DNA from: Opitutia bacterium
Lineage (GTDB): Bacteria; Verrucomicrobiota; Verrucomicrobiia; Opitutales; Opitutaceae
Assembly: GCA_947474365.1 (NCBI GenBank)
Contig: CANJIU010000024.1
Coordinates: 42,273 to 106,272, forward strand
DNA: 64,000 nucleotides
Direction of reading: 5' to 3'
The notes beneath the pieces were generated by a model. That model did not search any database. It was given only the letters and a program-made list of their open reading frames with translations, and was not told the DNA's origin. Each line of letters begins with the position of its first letter. Position 1 is the stretch's first letter. Positions 51,311 to 60,337 of this stretch are shown here, one piece after another. A program made the translations under genes and the position numbers.

Positions 51311-52768
51311 CTACGGTTTTGGCGGTAAGCGGGGCGGTGGTGGTGCGACGATGTTCGTCCTTGCCTCCGAAGGTGCCCCGGTGGTGGAGGTCGTTTCCGT
51401 GGTGCTCGTGGAAAACGTCATCACGCGCACGTTCCCGTCATTGATCGCGCCGCCATGGATGACGGCATCGGTCGTCGGACCCGCGGAGGTCGAGTTGTAG
51501 ATCACTTGGCGGGTGCCACCCGGCCCGGCGGCACCTGCCGGGACCACCGGGTAGACGCTTTGATTGCCACCCATGAGCGAACCGGGAGAACCGGCCTGCG
51601 GCGTGGTTGAATAGGCCATGCCGTTGTTGAGCAGACTCACCCAGGGCGAGCTTGCCGCATAGACCTCGGCGGCCTCGCTGCCGAGAGTGCGGGTCAACTC
51701 CGTCTTGGCGCGGTTCGCGAGTTCCTGGATCTGGGAGCGGCGCTGGGGAAACGGCACCGTGGTGTCGCTGTTGATTCGTTGTGACTCGGCGGCAAGCGTG
51801 TCCCGCGTGATCGCGACGTTGTCACCGGTGGAGGCCGGCAAATTCAGGCGCGAAGCGAGTGCGTCGATCGTGCGCAAATCGGGATCCGCGGCCCGGCGCA
51901 AGGTGGCGTACCGCCCCGCACCGACCGCGGCGCTGAGATCAATTTCCAGCTGGCGCTCGGCCTCGCTGCGCGCGCGGAGCACTTCGGGCGAGATGCGACC
52001 GGAGAGCGCCTCGCGGGAGTATTTTTCATCGAACACCCGCTGCAGCGCGTAGATCGTTTGGAACTCCGCCTCGGACTCGATCGCCTCTCCGAAGCGGCTG
52101 CGCACGGTGGCGCCGCTTGCCGACGTGCGCATCTCATAGGCCAGGCGTTCGTCCGGGGTGAGAAGGGCGGCGATGTCGCGATCGCGCTCCGCCCGCAGCA
52201 AGCGGAGCTTTTCTTTATCAGAGGCGAGTTGCAGGCCGCCGCTGGCGAATTTTGCGATCATCTCGTCGTAGTCCTGCGTGATGCGGCGCAGCGCGTCGCG
52301 TTTATCGGGCGAAAGAAAATCCAGTTTTCCCGCGTCTGACGCAGGGGAGAAAAGACCGAGATCATCGCCGAAAGCGGCGCTCAGGACGCCGGCGAATTCG
52401 CGGCGGAGCTGGAGTTGCTGTTCCCGTGAAAGGCCACCGGAATTCTGGCTGCGCCACCAGCGGCTGTCGGCTGTCACGTTGGCCTTGGTGGCGCGGAGTT
52501 TTTCGAACAGGCGTGAGAGTGAGCGGCTGGCCGCAATCTCCCGGGCAAGGGCGGGGGAAAGTCCCGCCGCCTGGAGCGCGGCCGCATCGCCGGTGGCGAG
52601 AGCGGTGCGCAGCACGTCGTCCGTCCCGGCGTTGTGGTGAGGTTTGGTCGCCACCTGTGTGACGTTCTCGGCGGGAGCAGCCGGAGCGGGCGCACGGCCG
52701 AGATAGATCGTGACGAGGGCGGCATTCGCGATCAGCGAAGTGGCGAGAAGAAGGGTGACGGGTTTCAC
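51311..52768 (-). CDS. exported helical protein, unnamed family (long form)
   Basis: 485 residues. A signal anchor (MKPVTLLLATSLIANAALVTIYLG) is followed by about 360 residues of charged helices with the recurring pattern YDEMI, LLTPDERLAYEMR, SASGATVRSRFG and LNLPASTGDNV, and a Ser/Thr/Gly/Pro-rich tail (about 400-485) that looks disordered. The core aligns with the protein at 57107-58015 (RITQDYDEM with KIKRDYEEI, LLTPDERLAYEMRTSASG with VLSPRELEDLEMSETSAG) and with the pseudogene at 49810-50130. No catalytic motif or named domain is visible. Probably anchored in the inner membrane facing the periplasm. Confidence 0.75.
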   Translation of the reverse strand: MKPVTLLLATSLIANAALVTIYLGRAPAPAAPAENVTQVATKPHHNAGTDDVLRTALATGDAAALQAAGLSPALAREIAASRSLSRLFEKLRATKANVTADSRWWRSQNSGGLSREQQLQLRREFAGVLSAAFGDDLGLFSPASDAGKLDFLSPDKRDALRRITQDYDEMIAKFASGGLQLASDKEKLRLLRAERDRDIAALLTPDERLAYEMRTSASGATVRSRFGEAIESEAEFQTIYALQRVFDEKYSREALSGRISPEVLRARSEAERQLEIDLSAAVGAGRYATLRRAADPDLRTIDALASRLNLPASTGDNVAITRDTLAAESQRINSDTTVPFPQRRSQIQELANRAKTELTRTLGSEAAEVYAASSPWVSLLNNGMAYSTTPQAGSPGSLMGGNQSVYPVVPAGAAGPGGTRQVIYNSTSAGPTTDAVIHGGAINDGNVRVMTFSTSTTETTSTTGAPSEARTNIVAPPPPRLPPKP

Positions 52769-52966
52769 GCGCAGAAGAATGACGAGGGATTGCGATGCGG
52801 GAGAAAGCGTCGCCGACCGCGGATGTTGTCTACGATTTAATTGTCCTGCGTCCCACGCAACTCAGACGGAGTACGGAAAGTGGCGTTTGATCGCGTGTCC
52901 CGAACCCGGAATTGTCCCGAGTGACGGGTAGGTGGCGGAACAAAAGTGGCTGGGATGTCGGCCACC

Positions 52967-55900
52967 CTACGGCACCTCGTAAACCTCCACCAAGGCGTTG
53001 CCTCCGCCGTTGCTCCCGCCGGACTCGCTCACTTGGGCGGTGTAGTTACCCGCCGGCAGCGAGAGGAGCAGGGCGGCATCGCGCGACGACGGGGGCAGCG
53101 CAAAGGCGCCGACTTGCACCGCGGTATCGGCCATCGCAACGGCGTTGGGTGCATCGTACCAATTGTCGTTCGCGGCCACGAGTGCGCCATCGCGAAAAAG
53201 CGTCAATTGGGGATCCGCCAACCCGTTCCTGATCCCGAAACTCGCGAGCGACGGTCCAATGCCCCGAATCAACACGGTCTTCGCGGTCGGCCCGGCGATG
53301 ACAAATCCCGCGATCAACACCCCGGCCGCGCCACCGACGTCGGTGCGGGCGGAGACATTGACGAGGCGCGGCGTGCTGACGGTGAACCCGGATGAACCGT
53401 CGTAGATTTCCGCGAGCGCAGTGCCATTCGTGCCATCCGCACTTGCAAGCTGCGCGGTGTAACTGCCGCCGACCGCGGTAGCGACCAACGCGGAGTCTGG
53501 GCTGGAGGCGGCCGCAAAAGGAAACGCCCCCAGCTGGTTCGAGAGCGCTGCGACCTGGGCATCCCCGCCCCAATTGTCGTTGGCCAACACGCTGGTTGTG
53601 CCGCTGAACAGGCCGAGCCGTGGGTCGGCCAGCGCGCCCGTGACGCCAAGGGCGGTGAGCGATGGGCCGGCGCCCCGAATCAGCAGCGGCTTCGTGCCGT
53701 TGGTGCCGGCGCCTCCGACGGAAAATCCCACGATCAGTGGAGCGCTGCCCACGCTTGCTCGTACGGCGAGATTCGTGAGTCGCGAGGGATTGGTCGCGTC
53801 GGTCGCGACCACGTTGAGCGCCGCTGGGGCGCTGGTGACGGAACCCACGGCGTTCGTGATCGCGCACGTGTAGGTGCCGCCATCGGCGGCGGTGGCATTT
53901 GTGAGGAGGAGGGCGGGACCGGCGCTCGCCGCGGGGGTGGTTAGATCGACGCCGTTCTTGCGCCAGAGATAGGTCAACGGACCCGAGCCGTTCGCACTCA
54001 CGCTCAGCGTGGCGGTGCCGTTGATCGCAATCGTTTGCCCGAGCGGATGGGCGGTGATTGTCGGCGCGACCGCCCCCACACTGGTGCGGCGCTCATAAAT
54101 CACGATGCCGGTTTGAAGCGGACTCACTATGTCGCGTGCGAGCGCGATGGCGTAACGTGCGTCGCGGGTCAGGTGTGCCCACGGAATTTGTCCGCCGGGG
54201 CCCGGCGTGAGGCCCGAGGCCTCAAACGTCCGCACGACCTTGCCGCCGAGATCGTGCAGTCGGAGCTCGCGATCGAATTGAATAAGGTAGCGGCTGTCGG
54301 GCGTGAAACGGGTAAACGCCGCCGTGGCGGTCAGGCCGGTCAGCGAGCCGTCGATGGTGCGATAGATCTGACCTCCGCCGGTCACTGCGAGACGACCATC
54401 GGGAGAGAAGGTCGCGTCGGCGTATTGTGTTTCCCGCTGCCATTGGAGGAATCCGTCGCGGGCCCGTATCAGCGTCGTATCGAGACTCTTGGTGCCGGCG
54501 ACCAGCCATGTGCCATCTGGTGTTAGGTCGATGCCACTGGGGTCTGGCCAGCCGCCGGCATAAGTCTTCCAAAGGAGGACGCCGTCCGTGACGCGAAGTT
54601 TGCGGACGTTGCTATCGCCGCTGCCACAGAACAGGAATTGAGAATCCGCACTGAACCGGAGTTTGCGCACTTGCCCGAACGTGGCACGCGCTCCTCCCGG
54701 CACGGTCCATGCAAACGCACCGGTCGCGCGATCGACGAGCGTCACGCTGCCCGTGCCCACGCTGCCGACCGCGATCCAGCGTGCATCGGGTGAGAATGCC
54801 AGTTCGAGCGAGTCCAGTTTGCGGCCGATGGCGGCGTCGGTGGGCGGAGCCGATTTCGTCCAGATCACGGCCCCGTTCGTGCCATCGAGCAGCACGAGCT
54901 TGTTTTCGGTCGGCGTGTAGAAGGGCCGCACCGTGGGAGTGGGAATATAGGCCACGAAGCGTCCGTCCGGTGTCATGTCGCCGGCCCAGGTTTCCCATCC
55001 GGGGGCATGCTCCCAGAGGCGCGTGCCGTCGAGTCGGTATTTGGCAATCCGTGACGCGCTGCGCAGGGCGCGGGCCTCGGCGTCGGTGGCGGCGGCCGCC
55101 CAATTTTCCTGCCCGGGAAAAACCACCAGCGTGCCCTCGCTCTCGGAAACCACCCCGCGCCAGAATCCGGTCGGCGTGGCGATCGCTGCGATCCGGCGGT
55201 AATCGATCTCAGGCGGGGGTGACGCCGCGAGGGTCACGTCCATCGCGGGATGCGGATCATTCACATAGCCGAAGGGCACCAGGCGCGACTCGCAGCCATC
55301 GGCGCTGAACCGCACGTGCCAGTCGTCGCGGGCCGGCAGCGCCTGCGCGAAGGTGAAGGTGGCGTTGGCTCCCGCGGAGGTGGCGACGACGGGAATGGAA
55401 AACCATTTCGAGTACGGCGTAGCGACCTCGATGCGGACGCCGGCTGCGGCCGAACCGGGAGGTAGCCGCAACGTGCCGTTGGCGCTGAGCGGGCCGGCGA
55501 GGATGGGGTTTTCACCGAGATTGGTGAAGCGCACGACTGATGTGAGCGTGCCCGGCGGATCCCCATTGTTATCCGGATCGGGATTGGCGGGCGCGGTGCT
55601 GGCGGGAACCGGCGCGACTTCGCCCGGGGCCAGCGCGAATACAAATTGAAACGTGTACTCCTTGGTCTCGCCCAGCGCGGGTGCGGGCGTCACGCGTCCC
55701 TCGTAGATCGGGGTGCTCAGCACGGAGGCGTAGCCAAAATTTTGCGGATCGGTGACGATGTTGCCTCCGTCGGGAAACGACGGGAACGCGGCCGGCCCCT
55801 GCCGCTGGCCGTTGACGCTCAGGCTGAAAATCGTCGCCGGTGCCGGCGTGTCGTAGTGGTTGAGCAGGACGGCGCCGATTTTTGGCGACCGTCCGTCGAA

Positions 55901-56026
55901 CGGGTAGGTGTACGCCGCTCTCGCCGAATAGGTGATGTGGAGGTTGTTCCACTCCTCGTGGGCGCGGCTGCCGAACGGTGCCAGCAGCAGGAGCAGGAGG
56001 CGGAGCTGGCGGCGATGACAGGACAC
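52967..56026 (-). CDS. secreted beta-propeller/Ig protein with tandem C-terminal repeats
   Basis: 1019 residues with a signal peptide. Residues about 30-270 are beta-rich and unassigned. About 280-640 form a WD40/PQQ-like propeller with repeats such as WAGDMTPDGRFVAYIPT, LAFSPDARWIAVGSVG, LRFSADSQFLFCGSGD and ATFSPDGRLAVTGGG. An Ig-like domain (about 673-757) has GTATLSVSANGSGPLTYLWRK and DGGTYTCAITNAVG. Two tandem repeats (about 762-886 and 887-1019) share LxNxxxRxxVG, LIRGxGPSL, LADPxLxLF and NDNW. Surface-exposed or secreted; role unknown. It follows the 485-residue protein's start by 198 bases on the same strand. Confidence 0.85.
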   Translation of the reverse strand: MSCHRRQLRLLLLLLAPFGSRAHEEWNNLHITYSARAAYTYPFDGRSPKIGAVLLNHYDTPAPATIFSLSVNGQRQGPAAFPSFPDGGNIVTDPQNFGYASVLSTPIYEGRVTPAPALGETKEYTFQFVFALAPGEVAPVPASTAPANPDPDNNGDPPGTLTSVVRFTNLGENPILAGPLSANGTLRLPPGSAAAGVRIEVATPYSKWFSIPVVATSAGANATFTFAQALPARDDWHVRFSADGCESRLVPFGYVNDPHPAMDVTLAASPPPEIDYRRIAAIATPTGFWRGVVSESEGTLVVFPGQENWAAAATDAEARALRSASRIAKYRLDGTRLWEHAPGWETWAGDMTPDGRFVAYIPTPTVRPFYTPTENKLVLLDGTNGAVIWTKSAPPTDAAIGRKLDSLELAFSPDARWIAVGSVGTGSVTLVDRATGAFAWTVPGGARATFGQVRKLRFSADSQFLFCGSGDSNVRKLRVTDGVLLWKTYAGGWPDPSGIDLTPDGTWLVAGTKSLDTTLIRARDGFLQWQRETQYADATFSPDGRLAVTGGGQIYRTIDGSLTGLTATAAFTRFTPDSRYLIQFDRELRLHDLGGKVVRTFEASGLTPGPGGQIPWAHLTRDARYAIALARDIVSPLQTGIVIYERRTSVGAVAPTITAHPLGQTIAINGTATLSVSANGSGPLTYLWRKNGVDLTTPAASAGPALLLTNATAADGGTYTCAITNAVGSVTSAPAALNVVATDATNPSRLTNLAVRASVGSAPLIVGFSVGGAGTNGTKPLLIRGAGPSLTALGVTGALADPRLGLFSGTTSVLANDNWGGDAQVAALSNQLGAFPFAAASSPDSALVATAVGGSYTAQLASADGTNGTALAEIYDGSSGFTVSTPRLVNVSARTDVGGAAGVLIAGFVIAGPTAKTVLIRGIGPSLASFGIRNGLADPQLTLFRDGALVAANDNWYDAPNAVAMADTAVQVGAFALPPSSRDAALLLSLPAGNYTAQVSESGGSNGGGNALVEVYEVP

Positions 56027-56086
56027 GGCAGGTGGGAAACTAGGTGGCGGTTTGTGCCGTGCGAATGGAATTGGGTAAACGGGTTG

Positions 56087-56944
56087 TTACGAGATTGGCG
56101 CAGCAGTGCGGCCACGCACCGCCGCGATGGCGCGGAGCGTGACGACGCTGAGCACGATGGTACCTCCTGCCAGCGCCCAGCCCGAAGGTTTCTCATGCAC
56201 AAACAAAAGCACCCAAACCGGGTTGAGGATCGGCTCGGCCACGGGGATGAGCACGCCCTCGAGCGCGGACACGTGCCGAATCGCGCGCGCGTACAGCCAG
56301 TAGGAGACGCCGAGTTGCACGGCGCCAAGGGCTAAGAGCGCGGCCCAACCCTCCGCCGGCAGCATCGGAGACCGCAGGATCCATGGCAGGCCAATCGCGA
56401 AAGCGAGGAAGTTGCCCAAAATGATCGATTCGACCGCGGAGCCGTCCTTTTGGCGGCGCAGGGCGAGGGTCATCGCGGCAAACGAGATCCCGCTCAGCAA
56501 TCCGAGCGTGTCGCCGGCAAGGTGACCCAGGCTGAGACCGTCCCGAAAGAAAAGCGCCATGCCGCCGAGTGCGATCGCAATGGTGATCCAGTCGGCCCGC
56601 GTGGCACGTTCGCCGATAAACCATGTACCGAGCAAGGCGACCCAGATGGGTGCGGTGTACTGGAGCAAAATGGCGTTGGCCGCGCTGGTCAGGGTGGTGG
56701 CGATGCAGAACAACACCGTGCAGCCCGCGTAGCAGATCGCGCCGACGATTTGCGCGCCCGAGAGATGGAAGCGCAGCCCGCGATTGGTGAGGAGCAGGAA
56801 GATGCCGGCGATCAGTCCGCGGCCGCCCGACACGGCGAGGCCGGTCCACGTCGTGCCCAAATATTTGATCAGGACGCCCGCGAAGCTCCAAAACAGCGCC
56901 GCCACGAGGAGAAACAGAACGGAACGACGATGGTCGGCACTCAT
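56087..56944 (-). CDS. EamA-family DMT transporter
   Basis: 285 residues from ATG 56944 with ten helices: VLFLLVAALFWSFAGVLIKYL, ATTLTSAANAILLQYTAPIWVALLGTWFIGERAT and VSALEGVLIPVAEPILNPVWVLLFVHEKPSGW are the two EamA half signatures. The reading frame is open to 58105 but the upstream part is antisense to the gene at 57107 and is not used. It is divergent from that gene across 162 bases. Sequence identity with the EamA protein at 50331 is low. Substrate unknown. Confidence 0.88.
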   Translation of the reverse strand: MSADHRRSVLFLLVAALFWSFAGVLIKYLGTTWTGLAVSGGRGLIAGIFLLLTNRGLRFHLSGAQIVGAICYAGCTVLFCIATTLTSAANAILLQYTAPIWVALLGTWFIGERATRADWITIAIALGGMALFFRDGLSLGHLAGDTLGLLSGISFAAMTLALRRQKDGSAVESIILGNFLAFAIGLPWILRSPMLPAEGWAALLALGAVQLGVSYWLYARAIRHVSALEGVLIPVAEPILNPVWVLLFVHEKPSGWALAGGTIVLSVVTLRAIAAVRGRTAAPIS

Positions 56945-57106
56945 GAGCGGAAAGGTCGTGGATTGCGGCTTCGCCACGCGCCCTGCAACGAGAAACGAGA
57001 AACGCTGCGCCATCAGCCAGCCCTTCCTTGCACGTTTCCTTTCGCGCGTCTTGATCGTGGGGATGGAACGGATAATCGGCGTGCGACCGGACGGGGGGGC
57101 GTGGGC

Positions 57107-58015
57107 GTGAGACGTTCCCTGCTCGTTGTAGGCGCATCCGCGCTGCTCCTCCTCGGGCTCCTTGCCGGACGGTGGTGGTCGGTTCGGGGTGTCCGGGAGG
57201 TTCCGGCGAAACCGGATTTGGCGGCGGATCGCGCGGCGGTGTCGCTGCCCGTGACGGACAACCCGCGGCGGATGCGGCCTCCCGAGCCGGTTGCGCCGCG
57301 CCCGCTCTCGGCCGAAGAAAAGACCGTGCGGGTCGACAAGATCAAACGCGACTACGAAGAGATTCGCCTCAAGGCTTCGGCTGATTACAGCGCGGCGGGA
57401 GCGTCCTTTCCCGGTGGCCTGCATGCCTTCCTGCGCCAGCTCGCCCTCTTGGAGCGCGAAAAACGCGCCGACCTGGCGGTGGTGTTGTCGCCCCGCGAAC
57501 TTGAGGACCTGGAGATGTCCGAAACGAGCGCGGGGCAGCTCGTCGAGCGCCTGCTCGGGCCGACCGCGGCCACAGTGGAGCAGCGGCGGACGGTGTTTCA
57601 ACTGCAGCGCAACTATGAGGAAAAATTTGCGATGACCTACGATTTGTCCGCGCGGGCGCTCTACGAGCGCGAGGCGGCGCGGCAGCAGGTTCAGCAGCAG
57701 ATCTCCGCCGTGCTTGGCGACGATCTGTTCGGCTCCTGGCTGTTTGGGGAGGGTGAGGATTATGCGTTGTTCGTGGCGTTCGCGGCCCGGAATGGACTGG
57801 CGGTGAACGCTCCGATCGAGCTTCGGCAGCTGAAAAACGAGTTCACCCTGCGCCGGCTGGAGATTAACGCCCAGCCAGGCAGTTCGCCCGAGCAGATGCG
57901 CGCAGCGCGCGATGCACTCGCCCGGCAAATCGAGGCGCGCGTGGTTTCGCTCATCGGCCCGGTCGCGACGCAGGCCGGTCGCGACAATGTGCTCGGCTGG
58001 CTGCCGAAACCCTGA
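57107..58015 (+). CDS. exported helical protein, unnamed family (short form)
   Basis: 302 residues from GTG 57107 (GTG 57101 also possible). RRSLLVVGASALLLLGLLAGRWW anchors it in the membrane. The remainder is helical and charged, with KIKRDYEEIRLKAS, VLSPRELEDLEMSETSAG, TVFQLQRNYEEKF and GRDNVLGWLPKP, aligning with the 485-residue protein over most of its length but lacking the disordered tail. No enzymatic motif is seen. It is the mirror-image partner of an EamA gene, as is the pseudogene at 49810-50130. Confidence 0.75.
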   Translation: MRRSLLVVGASALLLLGLLAGRWWSVRGVREVPAKPDLAADRAAVSLPVTDNPRRMRPPEPVAPRPLSAEEKTVRVDKIKRDYEEIRLKASADYSAAGASFPGGLHAFLRQLALLEREKRADLAVVLSPRELEDLEMSETSAGQLVERLLGPTAATVEQRRTVFQLQRNYEEKFAMTYDLSARALYEREAARQQVQQQISAVLGDDLFGSWLFGEGEDYALFVAFAARNGLAVNAPIELRQLKNEFTLRRLEINAQPGSSPEQMRAARDALARQIEARVVSLIGPVATQAGRDNVLGWLPKP

Positions 58016-58040
58016 AGGCGTTTTTCGGGGAATCCCGGCT

Positions 58041-60164
58041 TCAGCCGGCCGTGCCCGCGGCAACGGTGCGCCCCGGCGGGGCCGGACGCGGATTGCGCAA
58101 CACACTGTGATTGATCACGCGGCGCTGATCGGCGGTCAGTGGCGGAAGATCCGGCAGGCTGTCGGCGCGGGATTCGTGCAGCCATTCCCGGGCGAGGGCG
58201 CGGAAATCATCCCAGCGCTCCGCGATGAAGTGATCCCGGCCGTTCATCGGCGCGCCGTCGCCGAGCAGCCGTCCGGCGTTCGCGACCTGTCGCAGCAGGC
58301 TGCGCCACTCGGTGAGCAGCCGGTCGATGTCGCCGCGGCCGGCGGTCTCGAGTTCGTCCATTACCTCGCGCGCTCGCGCGCCTTCCGCCACGATTGCCCG
58401 TACCGACTCGGCCGCACCGGAGCCGTACTGCAGCGGCACCCCCTCGTGCAGCCAACCGTCGATCGAGAGCCGCCGGAACGCCCGCGTGCAGGCGTCCACC
58501 AGCCGGCCGATCCGTCGCGGGTTAGTCCCCGAAAAACGGTCACCGGCAAACAGGTTGGCGGCGTCGAAGAGCAAATCATCAAGCGGATAACGGTGGTCTT
58601 CGAGTGCGGCGGAAAGGGCCAGGCCCTCCGGTCCGAGGAAGAACGAGACGATCTCGCCGCGCACGGTGAGCGCGAGCCGGCGATCGAGGACGCCCGTGCG
58701 TTGCCATTGCCACAGCAGCGTGGGTGTGGGTGAGAGGGAGAGGCACGCCGCACGATGTGGGCACGTGCGGCAGCCGGTAAACGGATTGCGTTCACGGCGG
58801 ACGAGTCGGGCGCGGCCGGTGTCGGTGCGCTCCCCGCAGGGCAGCACTCTGTTCCCCAGCGCCGCGGTCTGCTCGACTCCGAGCGGCACGCGTTCCTCCG
58901 TGAAAAATCGGCCGGCCTCCGTTGCCGCGAGCTCCGTCGCATCGCGACCGGCGCGAAGCTGGCGCAGGAAAAACGCCCACGGGAGCGCGACCGCGCGCTT
59001 GAGGCGGAGCGGCTCGGCGCGTCGCATCCGCGGGGTGCTGCTGCTCACGAGTACATAACCCACGTCGTCGAGCCCGCGCCGGCCCGCCCGGCCGATCATC
59101 TGGAGCAGATCGTGCGGCGCGATTTCCCGATCGAGATGATCGTGACGGAAGCCGCCCGCGGTGATCAGCACCGAGCGCAGGGAGAAGTTGATCCCCGCGC
59201 TCAGACCGAGCGTGGCGACGACGGCGCGGAGCTGCCCCGCCTTCGCGAGCGGCTCAATCACGCCGGCGCGTTGCGCGTAGCTCAGGCCGCTGTGGTGGTA
59301 GGCGACGCGCCGCGCGAGGAGCTTGGCAAGCTGCGGCCCGCAGAGCTGCTCCTGCTCGGGCGTGAGCGTGAGCGGTTCGGCGAGCGGCAGCTCCCGGGCG
59401 AATTGCCGGGCGAGCCGTTCGGCGTCGGCACGGTGCGGCGCAAACACGAGCACCGGGCCCAGGCCCTCGCGCAGCGCGCCGGCGATCCGCTTCGACCAGA
59501 AGCCCTCGATGCAACGCGGCAATCCGTGAATCATGTCGTCGACCTCGACTTCCTCCAATTGCACCGGGCGTTCGCGGTGCTGGATCACCTCGGCTTCACG
59601 GCCGAGGCGCCCGAGCCACGCGGCGACGTCGTGGGGATTGGCGACGGCTCCCGAGAGCAGCAATAGCTGCAGATCACGTGGCGCCGAGAGCAGCACGCCC
59701 TCGTAGTGGTTTCCCCGATGCGGGTCGGCGAGCCAGTGGTACTCGTCGACGACAAGAAGTTGGAAGTGCGCCGAACCGGGGTCGCGTCCCTGGTCTCCGC
59801 GGTTGGCGGGTCGTCCGCCTTTGGCCTCATCCACCACCAGGCCTTGCACGGCCTCGAGTGTGGCGACGACGATCGGTGCGGTGGGATTCACGCAGAGGTC
59901 GCCCGTCATGATGCCGACGTTCCAGTCGCGGGCGCGCCATTCAGCGAACTTGTCGTTGGCGAGGGCGCGCGTCGGCACGGTGAAGAGCGCGCGTTTCGCA
60001 AAGCTGGTCTGCTCCGCCCAGCGTTCGAAGATGTAGGTTTTTCCGGCGCCGGTCGGCGCGTCGACCACGACGTCGCGGCCCGCCTTCAGCGCTGTCAACG
60101 CCAGCGCCTGCCACCGGTCGGGTAGCATCAGCTTCTGCAGGCCGGCGAACGCGTCGGAGAGCAC
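58041..60164 (-). CDS. Ski2-like DEAD/DEAH helicase with four-cysteine cluster
   Basis: 707 residues: Walker A APTGAGKT (36-43), motif Ib TLEAV, motif II DEYH (140-143), GLSAGIN and QMIGRAGRRGLDD of the second RecA domain, the latter typical of Ski2/HelQ/Brr2 helicases. A four-Cys group follows: Cys443, then CRTC (465, 468) and Cys474, suited to an Fe-S or zinc site. About 230 further residues form a helical C-terminal domain with no obvious match. Substrate (RNA, DNA or repair intermediate) is unknown. It lies 173 bases after the TonB receptor's stop on the same strand. Confidence 0.85.
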   Translation of the reverse strand: MLSDAFAGLQKLMLPDRWQALALTALKAGRDVVVDAPTGAGKTYIFERWAEQTSFAKRALFTVPTRALANDKFAEWRARDWNVGIMTGDLCVNPTAPIVVATLEAVQGLVVDEAKGGRPANRGDQGRDPGSAHFQLLVVDEYHWLADPHRGNHYEGVLLSAPRDLQLLLLSGAVANPHDVAAWLGRLGREAEVIQHRERPVQLEEVEVDDMIHGLPRCIEGFWSKRIAGALREGLGPVLVFAPHRADAERLARQFARELPLAEPLTLTPEQEQLCGPQLAKLLARRVAYHHSGLSYAQRAGVIEPLAKAGQLRAVVATLGLSAGINFSLRSVLITAGGFRHDHLDREIAPHDLLQMIGRAGRRGLDDVGYVLVSSSTPRMRRAEPLRLKRAVALPWAFFLRQLRAGRDATELAATEAGRFFTEERVPLGVEQTAALGNRVLPCGERTDTGRARLVRRERNPFTGCRTCPHRAACLSLSPTPTLLWQWQRTGVLDRRLALTVRGEIVSFFLGPEGLALSAALEDHRYPLDDLLFDAANLFAGDRFSGTNPRRIGRLVDACTRAFRRLSIDGWLHEGVPLQYGSGAAESVRAIVAEGARAREVMDELETAGRGDIDRLLTEWRSLLRQVANAGRLLGDGAPMNGRDHFIAERWDDFRALAREWLHESRADSLPDLPPLTADQRRVINHSVLRNPRPAPPGRTVAAGTAG

Positions 60165-60337
60165 GGCGTCAGCGTGCGGCTCCTGCGCGTCGGGTCAAAT
60201 GCTTGAACCGAAAACCGCGATCACGGCCGCCGATCGCAACGAAACGGCGGCGCGTGGACGGGGCGGGCGGGCGGGCGATGACAAATGGCCGGCGCCGTCA
60301 CGCCGGCGGCCGGTCAACCGTCGCGCGTTTCCGCGGC

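Noticed and set aside
56945..58105. Upstream extension of the EamA gene to 672 residues
   Set aside because: It overlaps the helical-family gene on the other strand and has no membrane-protein character.
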